The notes beneath the pieces are model-generated. The model saw only the letters and a list, made by a program, of their open reading frames with translations, did no database searches and was not told where the DNA came from. Both the position numbers and the translations under genes were made by a program. Below, in pieces: positions 7,037-15,491 of a DNA stretch of 37,392 nt (its first letter is position 1; the number at the start of each line of letters is the position of its first letter). Where the stretch lies: assembly GCA_009777935.1 (NCBI GenBank), contig WRKU01000014.1, positions 1 through 37,392 of the forward strand. The letters run 5' to 3'. This DNA comes from Coriobacteriia bacterium (GTDB lineage Bacteria; Actinomycetota; Coriobacteriia; WRKU01).

Positions 7037-8320
7037 ATGCTTGATGCCAAATACATCCGCGAGAATCCCGACGTCGTCCGCGCGGCGATGAGCGCGCGCG
7101 GCGATTCGTGGGATGTCGATGCGTATCTTGCGGTAGATGCGAAGCGCCGCGCGCTCATCGCTGAGCTTGAGGCGCTGCAGATGGCGCGTAACGAGGCCTC
7201 AAAGCGCATCGGTGCGCTGATGGCGGCGGGCGAGCGCGACGAAGCCGAGGTGGCCAAAGCCGAAGTTGCTGCCGTTAAGGATAAGATTGTTGCTCTCGAA
7301 GACACCACCAAAGCGCTTGATGATGAGGCGCGCGAGCTGCTTGCGACTGCGCCAAATATCACTCATGCGACGGTGCCTGTCGGGACTGACGAGGCTGCCA
7401 ACGAGGAGGTCCGTCGCAACGGCACCCCGCGCACCTTCGACTTCGAGCCGCAGGCACACTGGGACCTTGGCCCTGCACTCGGCATCGTTGATTTTGATCG
7501 TGGCGTGAAGCTCGCCAAATCGAAGTTTGTCGTGCTCGGTGGCGACGGGGCGCGGCTTTCGCGTGCACTCATCAACTTTATGCTTGACGAACACCACAAG
7601 GCTGGCTTTAAGGAATGGTGGCCGCCGACTCTTGCCAACACGACGGCGCTTTATGGCACCGGCCAGCTGCCCAAGTTTGAGGATGACCTCTATAAAGCTG
7701 CAGGCCAAGACCTGTATCTTATCCCGACCGCTGAAGTCGTATTAACTAACTTGCATGCACAAGAGGTGCTCGACGGTGCTGACCTTCCGCTGAAATACTG
7801 TGCATTCAGCCAGTGTTTTCGTGAGGAGGCCGGTGCGGCAGGACGCGACACGCGCGGCATGATACGGGTGCATCAGTTCGACAAGGTCGAGCTCGTTAAG
7901 TTTGCTACACCGGAAACGAGCTACGATGAGCTCGAGTCGATGACGGCACAGGCCGAACACATCCTTGAGCTCTTGGATCTGCCGTATCGCACTATCGTGC
8001 TCTGTACCGGCGACACCGGTTTTTCCGCTGCCAAGACCTACGATATCGAGGTCTGGCTGCCCAGTTATGGCGCCTATAAAGAGATCTCATCGTGCTCGAA
8101 CTGTGAAGACTTTCAGGCGCGACGCGCGTCTATCAAGTATCGTGATTCCGATGCGTTCAAGGGCAGCCGATTCGTACATACGCTCAATGGCTCTGGCCTT
8201 GCCGTAGGACGCACGATAGCGGCCATCATTGAGAACTACCAGAATGCCGACGGCTCTGTTGCGATTCCCGACGTGTTGCGTCCGTACCTTGGCGGACAGG
8301 AGCTCATCAATGTCGCGTAA
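7037..8320 (+). CDS. serS: Seryl-tRNA synthetase
   Basis: A 427-residue class II synthetase that charges tRNA-Ser (and tRNA-Sec if present) with serine in the cytoplasm. ATG 7037 follows AAAGGAG at 7021-7027; an upstream in-frame ATG at 7004 lies at the -10 and is rejected. The N-terminal coiled-coil arm (residues about 30-105) is followed by the catalytic core: motif 2 (FREEAGAAGRDTRGMIRVHQF) and motif 3 (NGSGLAVGRTIAAIIENYQ, split by the ORF context) are intact, as is the TAEV serine-binding segment. Its length is normal for the bacterial family. The next gene starts inside its last codons, so the pair is probably one transcript. Confidence 0.97.
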   Translation: MLDAKYIRENPDVVRAAMSARGDSWDVDAYLAVDAKRRALIAELEALQMARNEASKRIGALMAAGERDEAEVAKAEVAAVKDKIVALEDTTKALDDEARELLATAPNITHATVPVGTDEAANEEVRRNGTPRTFDFEPQAHWDLGPALGIVDFDRGVKLAKSKFVVLGGDGARLSRALINFMLDEHHKAGFKEWWPPTLANTTALYGTGQLPKFEDDLYKAAGQDLYLIPTAEVVLTNLHAQEVLDGADLPLKYCAFSQCFREEAGAAGRDTRGMIRVHQFDKVELVKFATPETSYDELESMTAQAEHILELLDLPYRTIVLCTGDTGFSAAKTYDIEVWLPSYGAYKEISSCSNCEDFQARRASIKYRDSDAFKGSRFVHTLNGSGLAVGRTIAAIIENYQNADGSVAIPDVLRPYLGGQELINVA

Positions 8321-9242
8321 AAAACGGCTGCTTGTGGCGGCAATCAGCCTCGTCATTATTGCGATGGCGGTTGCAGGTGTGTGGCTTTATATCGAGATGA
8401 CCAAGCCCGAACCCGAACCTGCCGAGCAAATCCAACTTCTTTCAGGGGTCGTGCACGAAGCGACCGATGACGTTCTTGACATCATGGCTGACGACGCACA
8501 TCTCTATCGCTTCATTCTCGACCGCGAGACGGTCATCAGCGATCCGGCTGAGGCCGGCCAGATTGTGCCGAACGAGGTGGTTATCGTCGGGTATGTGGGC
8601 GAGCCGGTACGTGTTGATGACGCTCATGAGGACACCGACGTCGATAGCGGGATGCCGCCCGTTGCCCAAACCGTCAGAATCCTTGACGAGCAGATTCCCT
8701 TTATTGTGTCAGGCGTGCTCTCAAATGTGACGTCGGCCAATATTACGATTACCACGCAAGATGCCACACCGACCGATTACGTATTTGTCTATGACACGCG
8801 TACCGAAATTACCGCACCCAATACCCTCGAAGTCCTCGATGAGCTTGCGACGAGTGAGGTTGCTACGGCGACCGATAAGCTTATCGTGGGCACGGTCGTC
8901 GATATCACGTTTTACGGAGTTTATCGCGGTGACAACCACGCAGACTCCCTAGAGATTATCGGTTTGCCGGACGAGGATACCGTCTATTGGCAGACGCTGG
9001 TGCTGGCCTCTGCGCCGACCGACTCGACCCTAACGGGGCGCGCACTTAATGGCGAGATGAGCGCCTATGTGCTCGATGCGAACACGACGATGCCGGAGGG
9101 TTTGCAGGTCAACGATGTGGTGAAGGTCGCACATCATGCGCTCGGCGGGCTTGAAAAGATTACCGTTGCGCTCGAGGTCGAACTCATCAGAACATACACC
9201 CCACAGCATCCAATCGGAGAGCGAGGTACTCATGAGCAGTAA
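8310..9242 (+). CDS. Membrane-anchored extracytoplasmic protein, unknown
   Basis: A 310-residue protein from ATG 8310, overlapping the serS stop by 11 bases and preceded by AGGAG. The N-terminus (MSRKKRLLVAAISLVIIAMAVAGVWLY) is a signal anchor; the rest is acidic, beta-rich and apparently outside the cell. The body seems to hold repeated strand-rich units with similar openings (IQLLSGVVHEATDDVLDI near 42; PFIVSGVLSNVTSANITI near 130), hinting at an internal duplication of a small beta-barrel unit. I do not recognise a family and assign no function. It is sandwiched between serS and purD with overlaps at both ends, so it is co-expressed with housekeeping genes. Confidence 0.8.
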   Translation: MSRKKRLLVAAISLVIIAMAVAGVWLYIEMTKPEPEPAEQIQLLSGVVHEATDDVLDIMADDAHLYRFILDRETVISDPAEAGQIVPNEVVIVGYVGEPVRVDDAHEDTDVDSGMPPVAQTVRILDEQIPFIVSGVLSNVTSANITITTQDATPTDYVFVYDTRTEITAPNTLEVLDELATSEVATATDKLIVGTVVDITFYGVYRGDNHADSLEIIGLPDEDTVYWQTLVLASAPTDSTLTGRALNGEMSAYVLDANTTMPEGLQVNDVVKVAHHALGGLEKITVALEVELIRTYTPQHPIGERGTHEQ

Positions 9243-10527
9243 CGTTCTGGTCATCGGAGCCGGGGGGCGCGAGCATGCTATTGTGCGCTCGTTGAGTATG
9301 TCTCCACATGTAGCGCGCATCGATGTGGCGCCGGGCAACGGGGGTACTGCTGGCGAGCCAAAAACTCGCAACGTCACGCCCGATGTGCTGTCCGATGTCG
9401 AAAGCCCGGCGGCCATTGCCGAGTATGCCGTTGCCCACGATATCGACTTGGTCGTGATTGGTCCTGAGGCACCACTCGTCGCTGGAGTGGCCGATGCGGT
9501 ACGTGCGGTCGGGATTCCGGTATTCGGTCCGGGTGAGAGCGCTGCGCGTCTTGAGGGCTCCAAGAAATTTGCGAAGGACTTTATGGTGCGCCACAATGTG
9601 CCGACGTCTGCCTACTATGTATTCGCATCTGGCCAACGCGACGAAGCGTTTTCCCAGCTTGAGCGCATGGGCGCACCGGTTGTCATCAAAGCCGATGGGC
9701 TTGCTGCCGGTAAGGGCGTGACCGTTGCGACGACACTCGATGAGGCACGCGCGGCGCTTTCCGAGTGCTTCGACGGCCGCTTTGGTGCCGCCGGTGATAC
9801 GGTCGTCATCGAGGAGTGCCTCGTGGGCCCCGAATGTTCGGTGCTGTGCTTTGTCGATGGCGAGACGGTTGTTCCGATGGCACCGTCGCAGGATCACAAG
9901 CGTGTTGGCGAGGGCGATACCGGCCCGAACACCGGCGGTATGGGTGTCTACAGCCCGGTGCCGATGGTCGATGCGGTGACCTACGGCACAATGGTGCGTA
10001 CGATGCAGGAGGTTGCCTCTGCGCTTGCTACCGAGGGCATCGAATATCGCGGTGTGCTCTACGGTGGCTTCATGCTGACATCTGCCGGACCTCAGGTACT
10101 CGAATTTAACGTGCGATTTGGCGACCCGGAGACGCAGGTTCTTTTACCGCGGCTACGCACCGATTTCTTTGAGGCGATGTACGCGTGTGCGACGGGGAAA
10201 CTTGCCGATACGACGCTTGAGTTTAGCGACGACCTCAAGGGCGTTTCGGTCGTTATGGCGAGTGCCGGCTACCCCGGCTCGTACGAGACCGGCGTTTCCA
10301 TCACCGGTATCGATGATGCCGAAGCTATCGAGGGCGTGCAGGTTTTTCATGCCGGTACGACACGCGATGAAGACGGCACGGTGCGTACGGCAGGAGGGCG
10401 CGTGCTCAACGTCACGACACTGGCGCCGAGCTTTGGGCTTGCTATCGAACGAGCTTACGAGGCCGTCGACCGTATCGACTTTGAGGGTGCTTTCTTCCGA
10501 AGAGATATCGGCCAAAAGGCGTTGTAA
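9232..10527 (+). CDS. purD: Phosphoribosylamine-glycine ligase
   Basis: A 431-residue ATP-grasp enzyme making GAR from phosphoribosylamine, glycine and ATP, the second step of purine synthesis. The N-terminal nucleotide-fold opening (VLVIGAGGREHAIV), PGNGGT, the ATP-grasp segment (VIKADGLAAGKGV), DHKRVGEGDTGPNTGGMG and NVRFGDPETQ are all present. ATG 9232 overlaps the upstream stop by 11 bases and has GAGCGAGG in front; the earlier in-frame ATG at 9136 lies inside the previous gene and is rejected. Its length is standard. Confidence 0.96.
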   Translation: MSSNVLVIGAGGREHAIVRSLSMSPHVARIDVAPGNGGTAGEPKTRNVTPDVLSDVESPAAIAEYAVAHDIDLVVIGPEAPLVAGVADAVRAVGIPVFGPGESAARLEGSKKFAKDFMVRHNVPTSAYYVFASGQRDEAFSQLERMGAPVVIKADGLAAGKGVTVATTLDEARAALSECFDGRFGAAGDTVVIEECLVGPECSVLCFVDGETVVPMAPSQDHKRVGEGDTGPNTGGMGVYSPVPMVDAVTYGTMVRTMQEVASALATEGIEYRGVLYGGFMLTSAGPQVLEFNVRFGDPETQVLLPRLRTDFFEAMYACATGKLADTTLEFSDDLKGVSVVMASAGYPGSYETGVSITGIDDAEAIEGVQVFHAGTTRDEDGTVRTAGGRVLNVTTLAPSFGLAIERAYEAVDRIDFEGAFFRRDIGQKAL

Positions 10528-10541
10528 GCAGCGACACTGCC

Positions 10542-10577
10542 CGAGCGCCATCTGAGACATAACGTAACGGGCGCTCG
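10542..10577 (+). terminator. Hairpin after purD, possible terminator
   Basis: CGAGCGCC (10542-10549) can pair with GGCGCTCG (10570-10577) across a 20-base loop. No T run follows, so it is not a canonical rho-independent terminator; it could slow or end transcription from serS-purD. Confidence 0.35.
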
Positions 10578-10634
10578 CTTGGCAACAATCTATCGCGTTC
10601 GGTAACGATACGCCACACGGTGCTCATGCCACGG

Positions 10635-10640
10635 TATAAT
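10635..10640 (+). promoter_or_regulatory. -10 element, likely leaderless start of the radical SAM gene
   Basis: A perfect TATAAT ends eight bases before ATG 10649 with no ribosome binding site between, so transcription would start at or next to the start codon. The -35 region is weak. Confidence 0.6.
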
Positions 10641-10648
10641 GATGGCTT

Positions 10649-12004
10649 ATGATTTCCGAGCGCCTCATCTCTGCCGTTATGACACGTGAGAACAAGCGTC
10701 TCCTCACGCTGACGCCTGCTCCGCGCCCCCATCTGCCGCGCCCTAAATCCGACAAAACATATATGTTATATGTGCACATACCGTTCTGCGAGCGGCTTTG
10801 TCCTTACTGTTCGTTTAACCGCTATCCTTATGACGAACAGCTCGCTACGCGATACTTCAACGACCTGCGTGTCGAAATGCGCCTCGTTGCCGAGCAAGGC
10901 TATCGCTTCGGCTCGCTCTACTTTGGTGGCGGCACGCCCACTATCAACCTGCCGGAACTTTGCGAGACGATTGACCTCGCGCGCGAGCTGTTCGACATCA
11001 AAGAAGTGAGCTGTGAGACAAACCCTAACCATCTCATCGAGCCGGTACTCAACAAACTGGCCGGTCGTGTTAATCGTATGAGCGTGGGTGTCCAGTCGTT
11101 TGACGATGGGTTGCTCCGACAGATGGATCGTCTCGAAAAGTACGGCGATGGTGCAACGATTCTTGAGCGCATCAAAGATGCTAACGACGCGTTCGATGTG
11201 CTCAACGTTGACATGATATTCAACTTCCCCTCGCAGACGGCCGAGATGCTGCGTACCGACTGCAGCACCATAAAAGAGAGTGGTTGCAATCAGGCGACGT
11301 TTTACCCGCTTATGGCCTCGCCGGTCGTCGAGGAACAGCTGGCGAAAACGGTCGGTACGGTAAGCTATGCACGCGAAGCTGCATACTACGATCTCATCTG
11401 CAACGAGCTGGGCGTCACCGGCACCTCCACCCCACACTTCGCGCGCTCGACGGCTTGGACCTTCTCGCGCATCGCCGAAAGCACTTCTGCCCCTAGTGTC
11501 CCCACCCTCGCCGATGCCCCTCATCCGACCGCTCACATGATCGATGAGTACATCATCGACTACGACGAGTACGTCGGCATCGGCTCGGGCGCAATGAGCT
11601 ATCTCGAAGGAAAGCTCCTCGTCAACACCTTTTCGCTCGCCGAATACGGTGAGCGTATCGCGCAAAACCTTCCCGGTGTGACGGCACAGAGTATATTCTC
11701 GCGTAAGGATCTCATGCGCTATCGTTTTCTGATGGACTTTTTCTCCGGTGCGCTCGACCGCACCGCATTCATGCGTGATTTTGGGGTACGTATCGAGGCT
11801 GGCTTGCCTACCGAGATGACGTTTATGCGAAGTATCGGCGCGTTCGAAACCTATGACCGCAGCCGAATTACGCTTTCCCAAAAGGGATACTATCTGCTCG
11901 TTGCGATGATGCGTCAGTTCTTCATCGGTGTCAATAATGTCCGTGATGAAGCGCGCATGGCGCTGAGCAGCGACGAGAAGGAAGTGTTGTTTGGAAGTGG
12001 GTAG
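10649..12004 (+). CDS. Coproporphyrinogen III oxidase-like radical SAM protein (HemN/HutW type)
   Basis: A 451-residue radical SAM protein. The cluster motif C-x3-C-x2-C is at Cys47, Cys51 and Cys54 (PFCERLCPYCSF), followed by FGGGTPT, an SAM-binding segment, and the HemN-type VQSFDDGLLRQMDR and MIFNFPSQT motifs. A C-terminal HemN-like domain follows (about 300-451). Relatives include the oxygen-independent coproporphyrinogen dehydrogenase HemN, the haem chaperone HemW and haem-degrading HutW/ChuW enzymes. The sequence alone does not separate these; the segment STAWTFSRI differs from classical HemN. No other haem gene is nearby; it sits between purD and purE. The start is at a leaderless ATG. 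Confidence 0.8.
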   Translation: MISERLISAVMTRENKRLLTLTPAPRPHLPRPKSDKTYMLYVHIPFCERLCPYCSFNRYPYDEQLATRYFNDLRVEMRLVAEQGYRFGSLYFGGGTPTINLPELCETIDLARELFDIKEVSCETNPNHLIEPVLNKLAGRVNRMSVGVQSFDDGLLRQMDRLEKYGDGATILERIKDANDAFDVLNVDMIFNFPSQTAEMLRTDCSTIKESGCNQATFYPLMASPVVEEQLAKTVGTVSYAREAAYYDLICNELGVTGTSTPHFARSTAWTFSRIAESTSAPSVPTLADAPHPTAHMIDEYIIDYDEYVGIGSGAMSYLEGKLLVNTFSLAEYGERIAQNLPGVTAQSIFSRKDLMRYRFLMDFFSGALDRTAFMRDFGVRIEAGLPTEMTFMRSIGAFETYDRSRITLSQKGYYLLVAMMRQFFIGVNNVRDEARMALSSDEKEVLFGSG

Positions 12005-12045
12005 ATGGGCACGAAAGAGTTGTGCACAGAGAGAGAGGGATACCG

Positions 12046-12504
12046 ATGAGTGGTGCGTTGGTTGAGATTGTCATGGGAAGCAAGAACGACATGTCGGTCA
12101 TGCAAGAATGTGCCGACATGCTTGATGAACTGGGAGTTCCGTACGAGATTATGGTGGCGAGTGCACATCGCAATCCCGACCGTGTGCACGAGTGGGCAAC
12201 AAGTGCAGCTGATCGCGGCGTGAAGGTCATCATTGCGGCGGCCGGCAAGTCCGCACACCTTGGTGGCGTTACGGCAGCGTTCACACCGCTGCCGGTCATT
12301 ACCGTTCCCATTAAGACGAGTGACCTCGGCGGGCTTGATTCGTTACTGTCGATGGTGCAGATGCCGGCCGGTGTTCCGGTTGCATGCGTGGCTATCAACG
12401 GCGCGAAGAACGCAGCGATTCTCGCATGTCAGATTCTTGGCACTTCGATGCCTGAGCACCGCGAACGCATCGTCGAGTTCAAGGCCGAGATGGCTGCGAA
12501 GTAG
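12046..12504 (+). CDS. purE: 5-(carboxyamino)imidazole ribonucleotide mutase
   Basis: A 152-residue class I PurE, moving the carboxyl group of N5-CAIR to C4 to form CAIR in purine synthesis. The motifs VMGSKNDMSVM, VASAHRNPDR and AAAGKSAHLGGV with the His expected for class I are present. ATG 12046 follows GAGAGAGGG; an in-frame GTG 24 bases upstream precedes that site and is rejected. PurK, the usual partner supplying N5-CAIR, is not in the window. Confidence 0.95.
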   Translation: MSGALVEIVMGSKNDMSVMQECADMLDELGVPYEIMVASAHRNPDRVHEWATSAADRGVKVIIAAAGKSAHLGGVTAAFTPLPVITVPIKTSDLGGLDSLLSMVQMPAGVPVACVAINGAKNAAILACQILGTSMPEHRERIVEFKAEMAAK

Positions 12505-12513
12505 GTTACACTC

Positions 12514-14022
12514 TTGTCTGAACTTAGGGAATCTTCACAACGCGGGTTTGGTACTGGTGCCTACCCTGCTCACCTCATGGATTTCTTTCATTGGGGAGCG
12601 TTTGCGTTGCCCGAGGTTTGGGCTATCGCTTATGGTGCGTGGCTCATCTTCCTCGTTGCACTTATTGCAACGTTTATCCCCTATGCGTTGCTTCTGATTA
12701 TTGGTACCGGTGCGTTCGCCTCGTCGGTAGAGGTCATCTTTGGTGTCGCTACCTTAGGCCAAATGCTCAGTGTCATGGTGCGCCTGTGGGCGGGTATCAA
12801 TGCGAATCGTCTCGCATGGAAGCGCGAAGTCAACTATCTCACGCGTACCGGCAGGGCCGGACGCCCTCGCAAAGTTATTGCGCAGTATCTTGCCACACAG
12901 CGTATCTGGAGCACGATAGGGATGGCCGTGATGCTTGTTATCATGGGGGCGACAATCGCCATGGACTACAGCGTCATGCGCGAGGGCGATCAGACACTCG
13001 CATACGGAACGCTTGCCTTCAATCTTGTATGGCTGTTCGCACTCTTTGTCAGTGGATGGTGGATGGCGCGTAAGGGCAGCATGTACTCTGATCCGCTGGC
13101 ATTATTCCGATATCGTGAATTGCGTCCGGCGACGAAGGAAGAGGCTGGTCACCCCTATCTTAAGGCCACCGACACACCGGCTGCGCCTGAGCACGAAAGT
13201 CCCGATATCTATACTTATCCGCTGGTCAATGGCGTGATGTTGCCGGCGCTTGGCTTCAATACGCATAAAATTGAACCGGGTGAGCCGACGCTTGCCGCCG
13301 TTGCTAAAGCTCTCGATGCAGGTTATCGGCTCTTTGACACGGCCTCTATTTACGATAACGAGTATTCGGTTGGGCAAGCAATTGCGCAGGCCGAAATCCC
13401 GCGTGACGAGCTGTTCTTAGCAAGCAAGGTGTGGAACGACCAGCAAGGCTACATCAAGACGATACGCGCATTCGAAAAAACCTGTGCCAATCTGGGCGTA
13501 GACTATCTTGACCTGTATCTCATTCACTGGCCGCGTGCCACGACGCTCAAGTCGACATGGCGGGCACTTGAGCACCTCTATCGTTCCGGTAAGGCACGTG
13601 CCATCGGTGTGTGTAATTTTGAAGAGGAGCACCTCAATCTGCTGCTCGAGTCCGCACGGATTGCCCCGATGGTCAATCAAATCGAAATACATCCGCGTTT
13701 TACGCGCGAAAAACTCATTCTTTACTGTTGGAACAACGGTATTCTCGTGCAGTCATGGATGCCGACGATGGGGGGCGAGGTTGCTAGCATTCCCGAGGTC
13801 ACTAAGGTCGCACGCGCGCATGGTCGGACCGAAGCACAGGTCGCATTGCGCTGGGCGATTCAGCATAATATTGCGGTGCTTGCGCACGGGCTTTCCTCCG
13901 AGCAGATCACAGAACACGCACAAATCTTCGACTTTGTACTAACATCGGAAGAAATGGCTGCTATCGACGAAGCCAATCGTGACGGCCGAGTAGGGCCTGA
14001 CCCTGCCGATTATTCTTGGTAG
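12514..14022 (+). CDS. Membrane domain fused to aldo/keto reductase
   Basis: Up to 502 residues if started at TTG 12514; ATG 12577 (residue 22) is an alternative, and neither has a strong ribosome binding site. Residues about 25-185 form a membrane domain with three to four hydrophobic segments, opening FHWGAFALPEVW and containing AWKREVNYL and TQRIWSTIG. After a linker, residues about 235-502 are a complete aldo/keto reductase: the catalytic tetrad is Asp275 and Tyr280 (FDTASIYDNE), Lys305 (LASKVW) and His338 (YLIHWP), and the fold ends in the usual DGRVGPDP tail. Known family members reduce aldehydes and ketones with NADPH and are soluble, so the membrane fusion is unusual. The membrane domain recurs in the protein at 20841-21449. 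The substrate is unknown. Confidence 0.8.
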   Translation: MSELRESSQRGFGTGAYPAHLMDFFHWGAFALPEVWAIAYGAWLIFLVALIATFIPYALLLIIGTGAFASSVEVIFGVATLGQMLSVMVRLWAGINANRLAWKREVNYLTRTGRAGRPRKVIAQYLATQRIWSTIGMAVMLVIMGATIAMDYSVMREGDQTLAYGTLAFNLVWLFALFVSGWWMARKGSMYSDPLALFRYRELRPATKEEAGHPYLKATDTPAAPEHESPDIYTYPLVNGVMLPALGFNTHKIEPGEPTLAAVAKALDAGYRLFDTASIYDNEYSVGQAIAQAEIPRDELFLASKVWNDQQGYIKTIRAFEKTCANLGVDYLDLYLIHWPRATTLKSTWRALEHLYRSGKARAIGVCNFEEEHLNLLLESARIAPMVNQIEIHPRFTREKLILYCWNNGILVQSWMPTMGGEVASIPEVTKVARAHGRTEAQVALRWAIQHNIAVLAHGLSSEQITEHAQIFDFVLTSEEMAAIDEANRDGRVGPDPADYSW

Positions 14023-14041
14023 CCGTCACACACAACGCGCA

Positions 14042-14917
14042 TTAATATCTTTCGCCGCCGGGACGGAATATAGCGGACAGCTGAGAGCGCAAAAAGTAGC
14101 GCGCATCCTGAAAATCATATTCGCAGGTAATAAGTGTAAGGAACTGTGCCGACGAGGCAAGATTTACCGGTACGGGAGGTGCAGCGCCGGCGATGACGCT
14201 TTGGTCGATTACCATATACTCGCGTGTTTGATTCGGCGTATAGATGAAGATATGCTGATGGAGATCGGCGAACTCGGGATCACGCCAGTAGGGTAGCTCG
14301 CCGAACATCGAGCGATCCTGCATGTGGTGGGCGTAGACACGTGCGTCAAGCTCCTTGAAGTCTGGACTAAGCCCTGCCTCAAGGAAAGGACATCCTCCTG
14401 CAGAGTACTCGCGTTGGAAGTTGTGCCTGAGGTAGAAATCGTTATCATCGGTCTGTGCAACAGGATAGTCAATACGAGTCCCGGGAATGAAAATCCATGC
14501 AATAATTTCGTCATTAATGAGTTGTAGCTCGGCAAAATCAATCCTACGTTCACGTGCTGCTTGGAGCATGGCCTCAGTCTGTCCGATACCATCTTCTGCG
14601 ATAGGCTGCTCGTCGGTGACTGCTTCCGCAAGATCGGTGTATCCCTTGTCGGCTCGGTAGTATTCCCACCAAATCGAAGTGATCTGGTAAAGGGCAAACA
14701 CCACAAGCGCGGCTCCGACGAACACCATGAACCAGCCCATAAATCCGCGTCGGCGCTTTGGTTTCTTTTCCTCCGGTGGCTGAGGTGGCAGGAGAGGTTG
14801 ATAGTGAGGTTGTTGCTGGTAGTAGGGCTGCTCGAATCCGGGTTGCTGAGGTGCACGGTAAGTCGGCTGCTGAGGCTGACCCGGATGGTAAAGCGGCGTG
14901 TTTGGTGGCGGGTACAT
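14042..14917 (-). CDS. Class B sortase, compact form
   Basis: A 291-residue type II membrane protein. A Pro/Gln/Tyr-rich cytoplasmic tail (1-50) and a basic patch KKPKRRR are followed by one membrane helix at about 59-80 and the sortase domain at 110-291. Class B hallmarks are visible: NDEIIAWIFIPGTRIDYPV, YLRHNF, YAHHM with catalytic His197, LITCEY with catalytic Cys265, and DARYFLR with Arg273. The His-to-Cys distance (68 residues) is about 25 shorter than in the well-known S. aureus SrtB (His130, Cys223), so the loop region between the last strands is reduced. ATG 14917 shares a base with the upstream thioesterase stop. No sorting-signal substrate gene was found in the window; the surface proteins here lack one. 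Confidence 0.85.
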   Translation of the reverse strand: MYPPPNTPLYHPGQPQQPTYRAPQQPGFEQPYYQQQPHYQPLLPPQPPEEKKPKRRRGFMGWFMVFVGAALVVFALYQITSIWWEYYRADKGYTDLAEAVTDEQPIAEDGIGQTEAMLQAARERRIDFAELQLINDEIIAWIFIPGTRIDYPVAQTDDNDFYLRHNFQREYSAGGCPFLEAGLSPDFKELDARVYAHHMQDRSMFGELPYWRDPEFADLHQHIFIYTPNQTREYMVIDQSVIAGAAPPVPVNLASSAQFLTLITCEYDFQDARYFLRSQLSAIFRPGGERY

Positions 14918-15435
14918 CAAGCATCACCGATTGTGAGGGTCGCTGGCATGGGGCGTGTATCTGTGCGCATGTCGGTTTCGTCGACCTCAAGGGTATCTGC
15001 ATCGACAATCTTATCAAGCGATGTTTTCAGATAGCGCCCTGTAGCCTCGACGGCAATACTGCCGTCTTCAAGCACGATTTCGCCCGCACCTTCGAATATA
15101 CGGGAGGTGTTGCGTGTAATGCGGCCACGCACGACAACTGGTTTATCGTAGGGAACCGGTTTACGATACTTGCAGGTCAGCTCGATGGTAACGGCCCAGA
15201 TATCGGGTTCATCCATCATAATGGCCCGCCCGACCGTCTCATCGAGCATGGCTGCCGCAATGCCGCCATGCACACGTCCGGGATAGCTCTGATGGGCATC
15301 GTGCACCTCAAAGATACCCACGAGCTCGCCTTGTTCACTCTCATAAAAACGTGCATGTAGACCGGAGTCGTTCTCCTCGCCGCACACAAAACACATGCGG
15401 GTGATATCCTGCGGCTGTGTAAGTTGATACTCCAT
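14917..15435 (-). CDS. PaaI/YbgC-like hotdog thioesterase
   Basis: A 172-residue single-domain hotdog protein. The segments CFVCGEEN (14-21), GRVHGGIAAAMLDETVGRA with the HGG loop and Asp/Glu of PaaI-type thioesterases, and RYLKTS near the end of the fold support the call; a charged tail of about 30 residues follows. Known relatives hydrolyse acyl-CoA thioesters; the substrate cannot be read from sequence. The Cys-x2-Cys near the N-terminus is common in this subgroup. ATG 15435 lies eight bases after TAGGAT on its strand, so it may be leaderless. It is translationally coupled to the sortase downstream, with no obvious functional link. Confidence 0.8.
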   Translation of the reverse strand: MEYQLTQPQDITRMCFVCGEENDSGLHARFYESEQGELVGIFEVHDAHQSYPGRVHGGIAAAMLDETVGRAIMMDEPDIWAVTIELTCKYRKPVPYDKPVVVRGRITRNTSRIFEGAGEIVLEDGSIAVEATGRYLKTSLDKIVDADTLEVDETDMRTDTRPMPATLTIGDA

Positions 15436-15477
15436 ACCAAGTTATCCTAACACATGAATGTTACCTCGTGGACTTAG

Positions 15478-15485
15478 TATATAGT
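15478..15485 (+). promoter_or_regulatory. -10 element, likely leaderless start of rsgA
   Basis: TATATAGT lies six bases before ATG 15492 with no ribosome binding site between. The 56-base gap to the divergent thioesterase gene also holds a short inverted repeat, TAACA (15448-15452) and TGTTA (15459-15463). Confidence 0.5.
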
Positions 15486-15491
15486 TAATAC

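Noticed and set aside
7904-7928. A TTTGCTACACCGGAAACGA stretch inside serS resembling the surface-gene promoter
   Set aside because: It encodes conserved serS residues and differs in the -10; most likely coincidence.
10766-11881. A 371-codon minus-strand open frame
   Set aside because: Shadow of the radical SAM gene; no motifs or start signals.
14022-14042. Bidirectional terminator between the convergent reductase and sortase genes
   Set aside because: The 20-base gap contains no stem followed by a T run on either strand.
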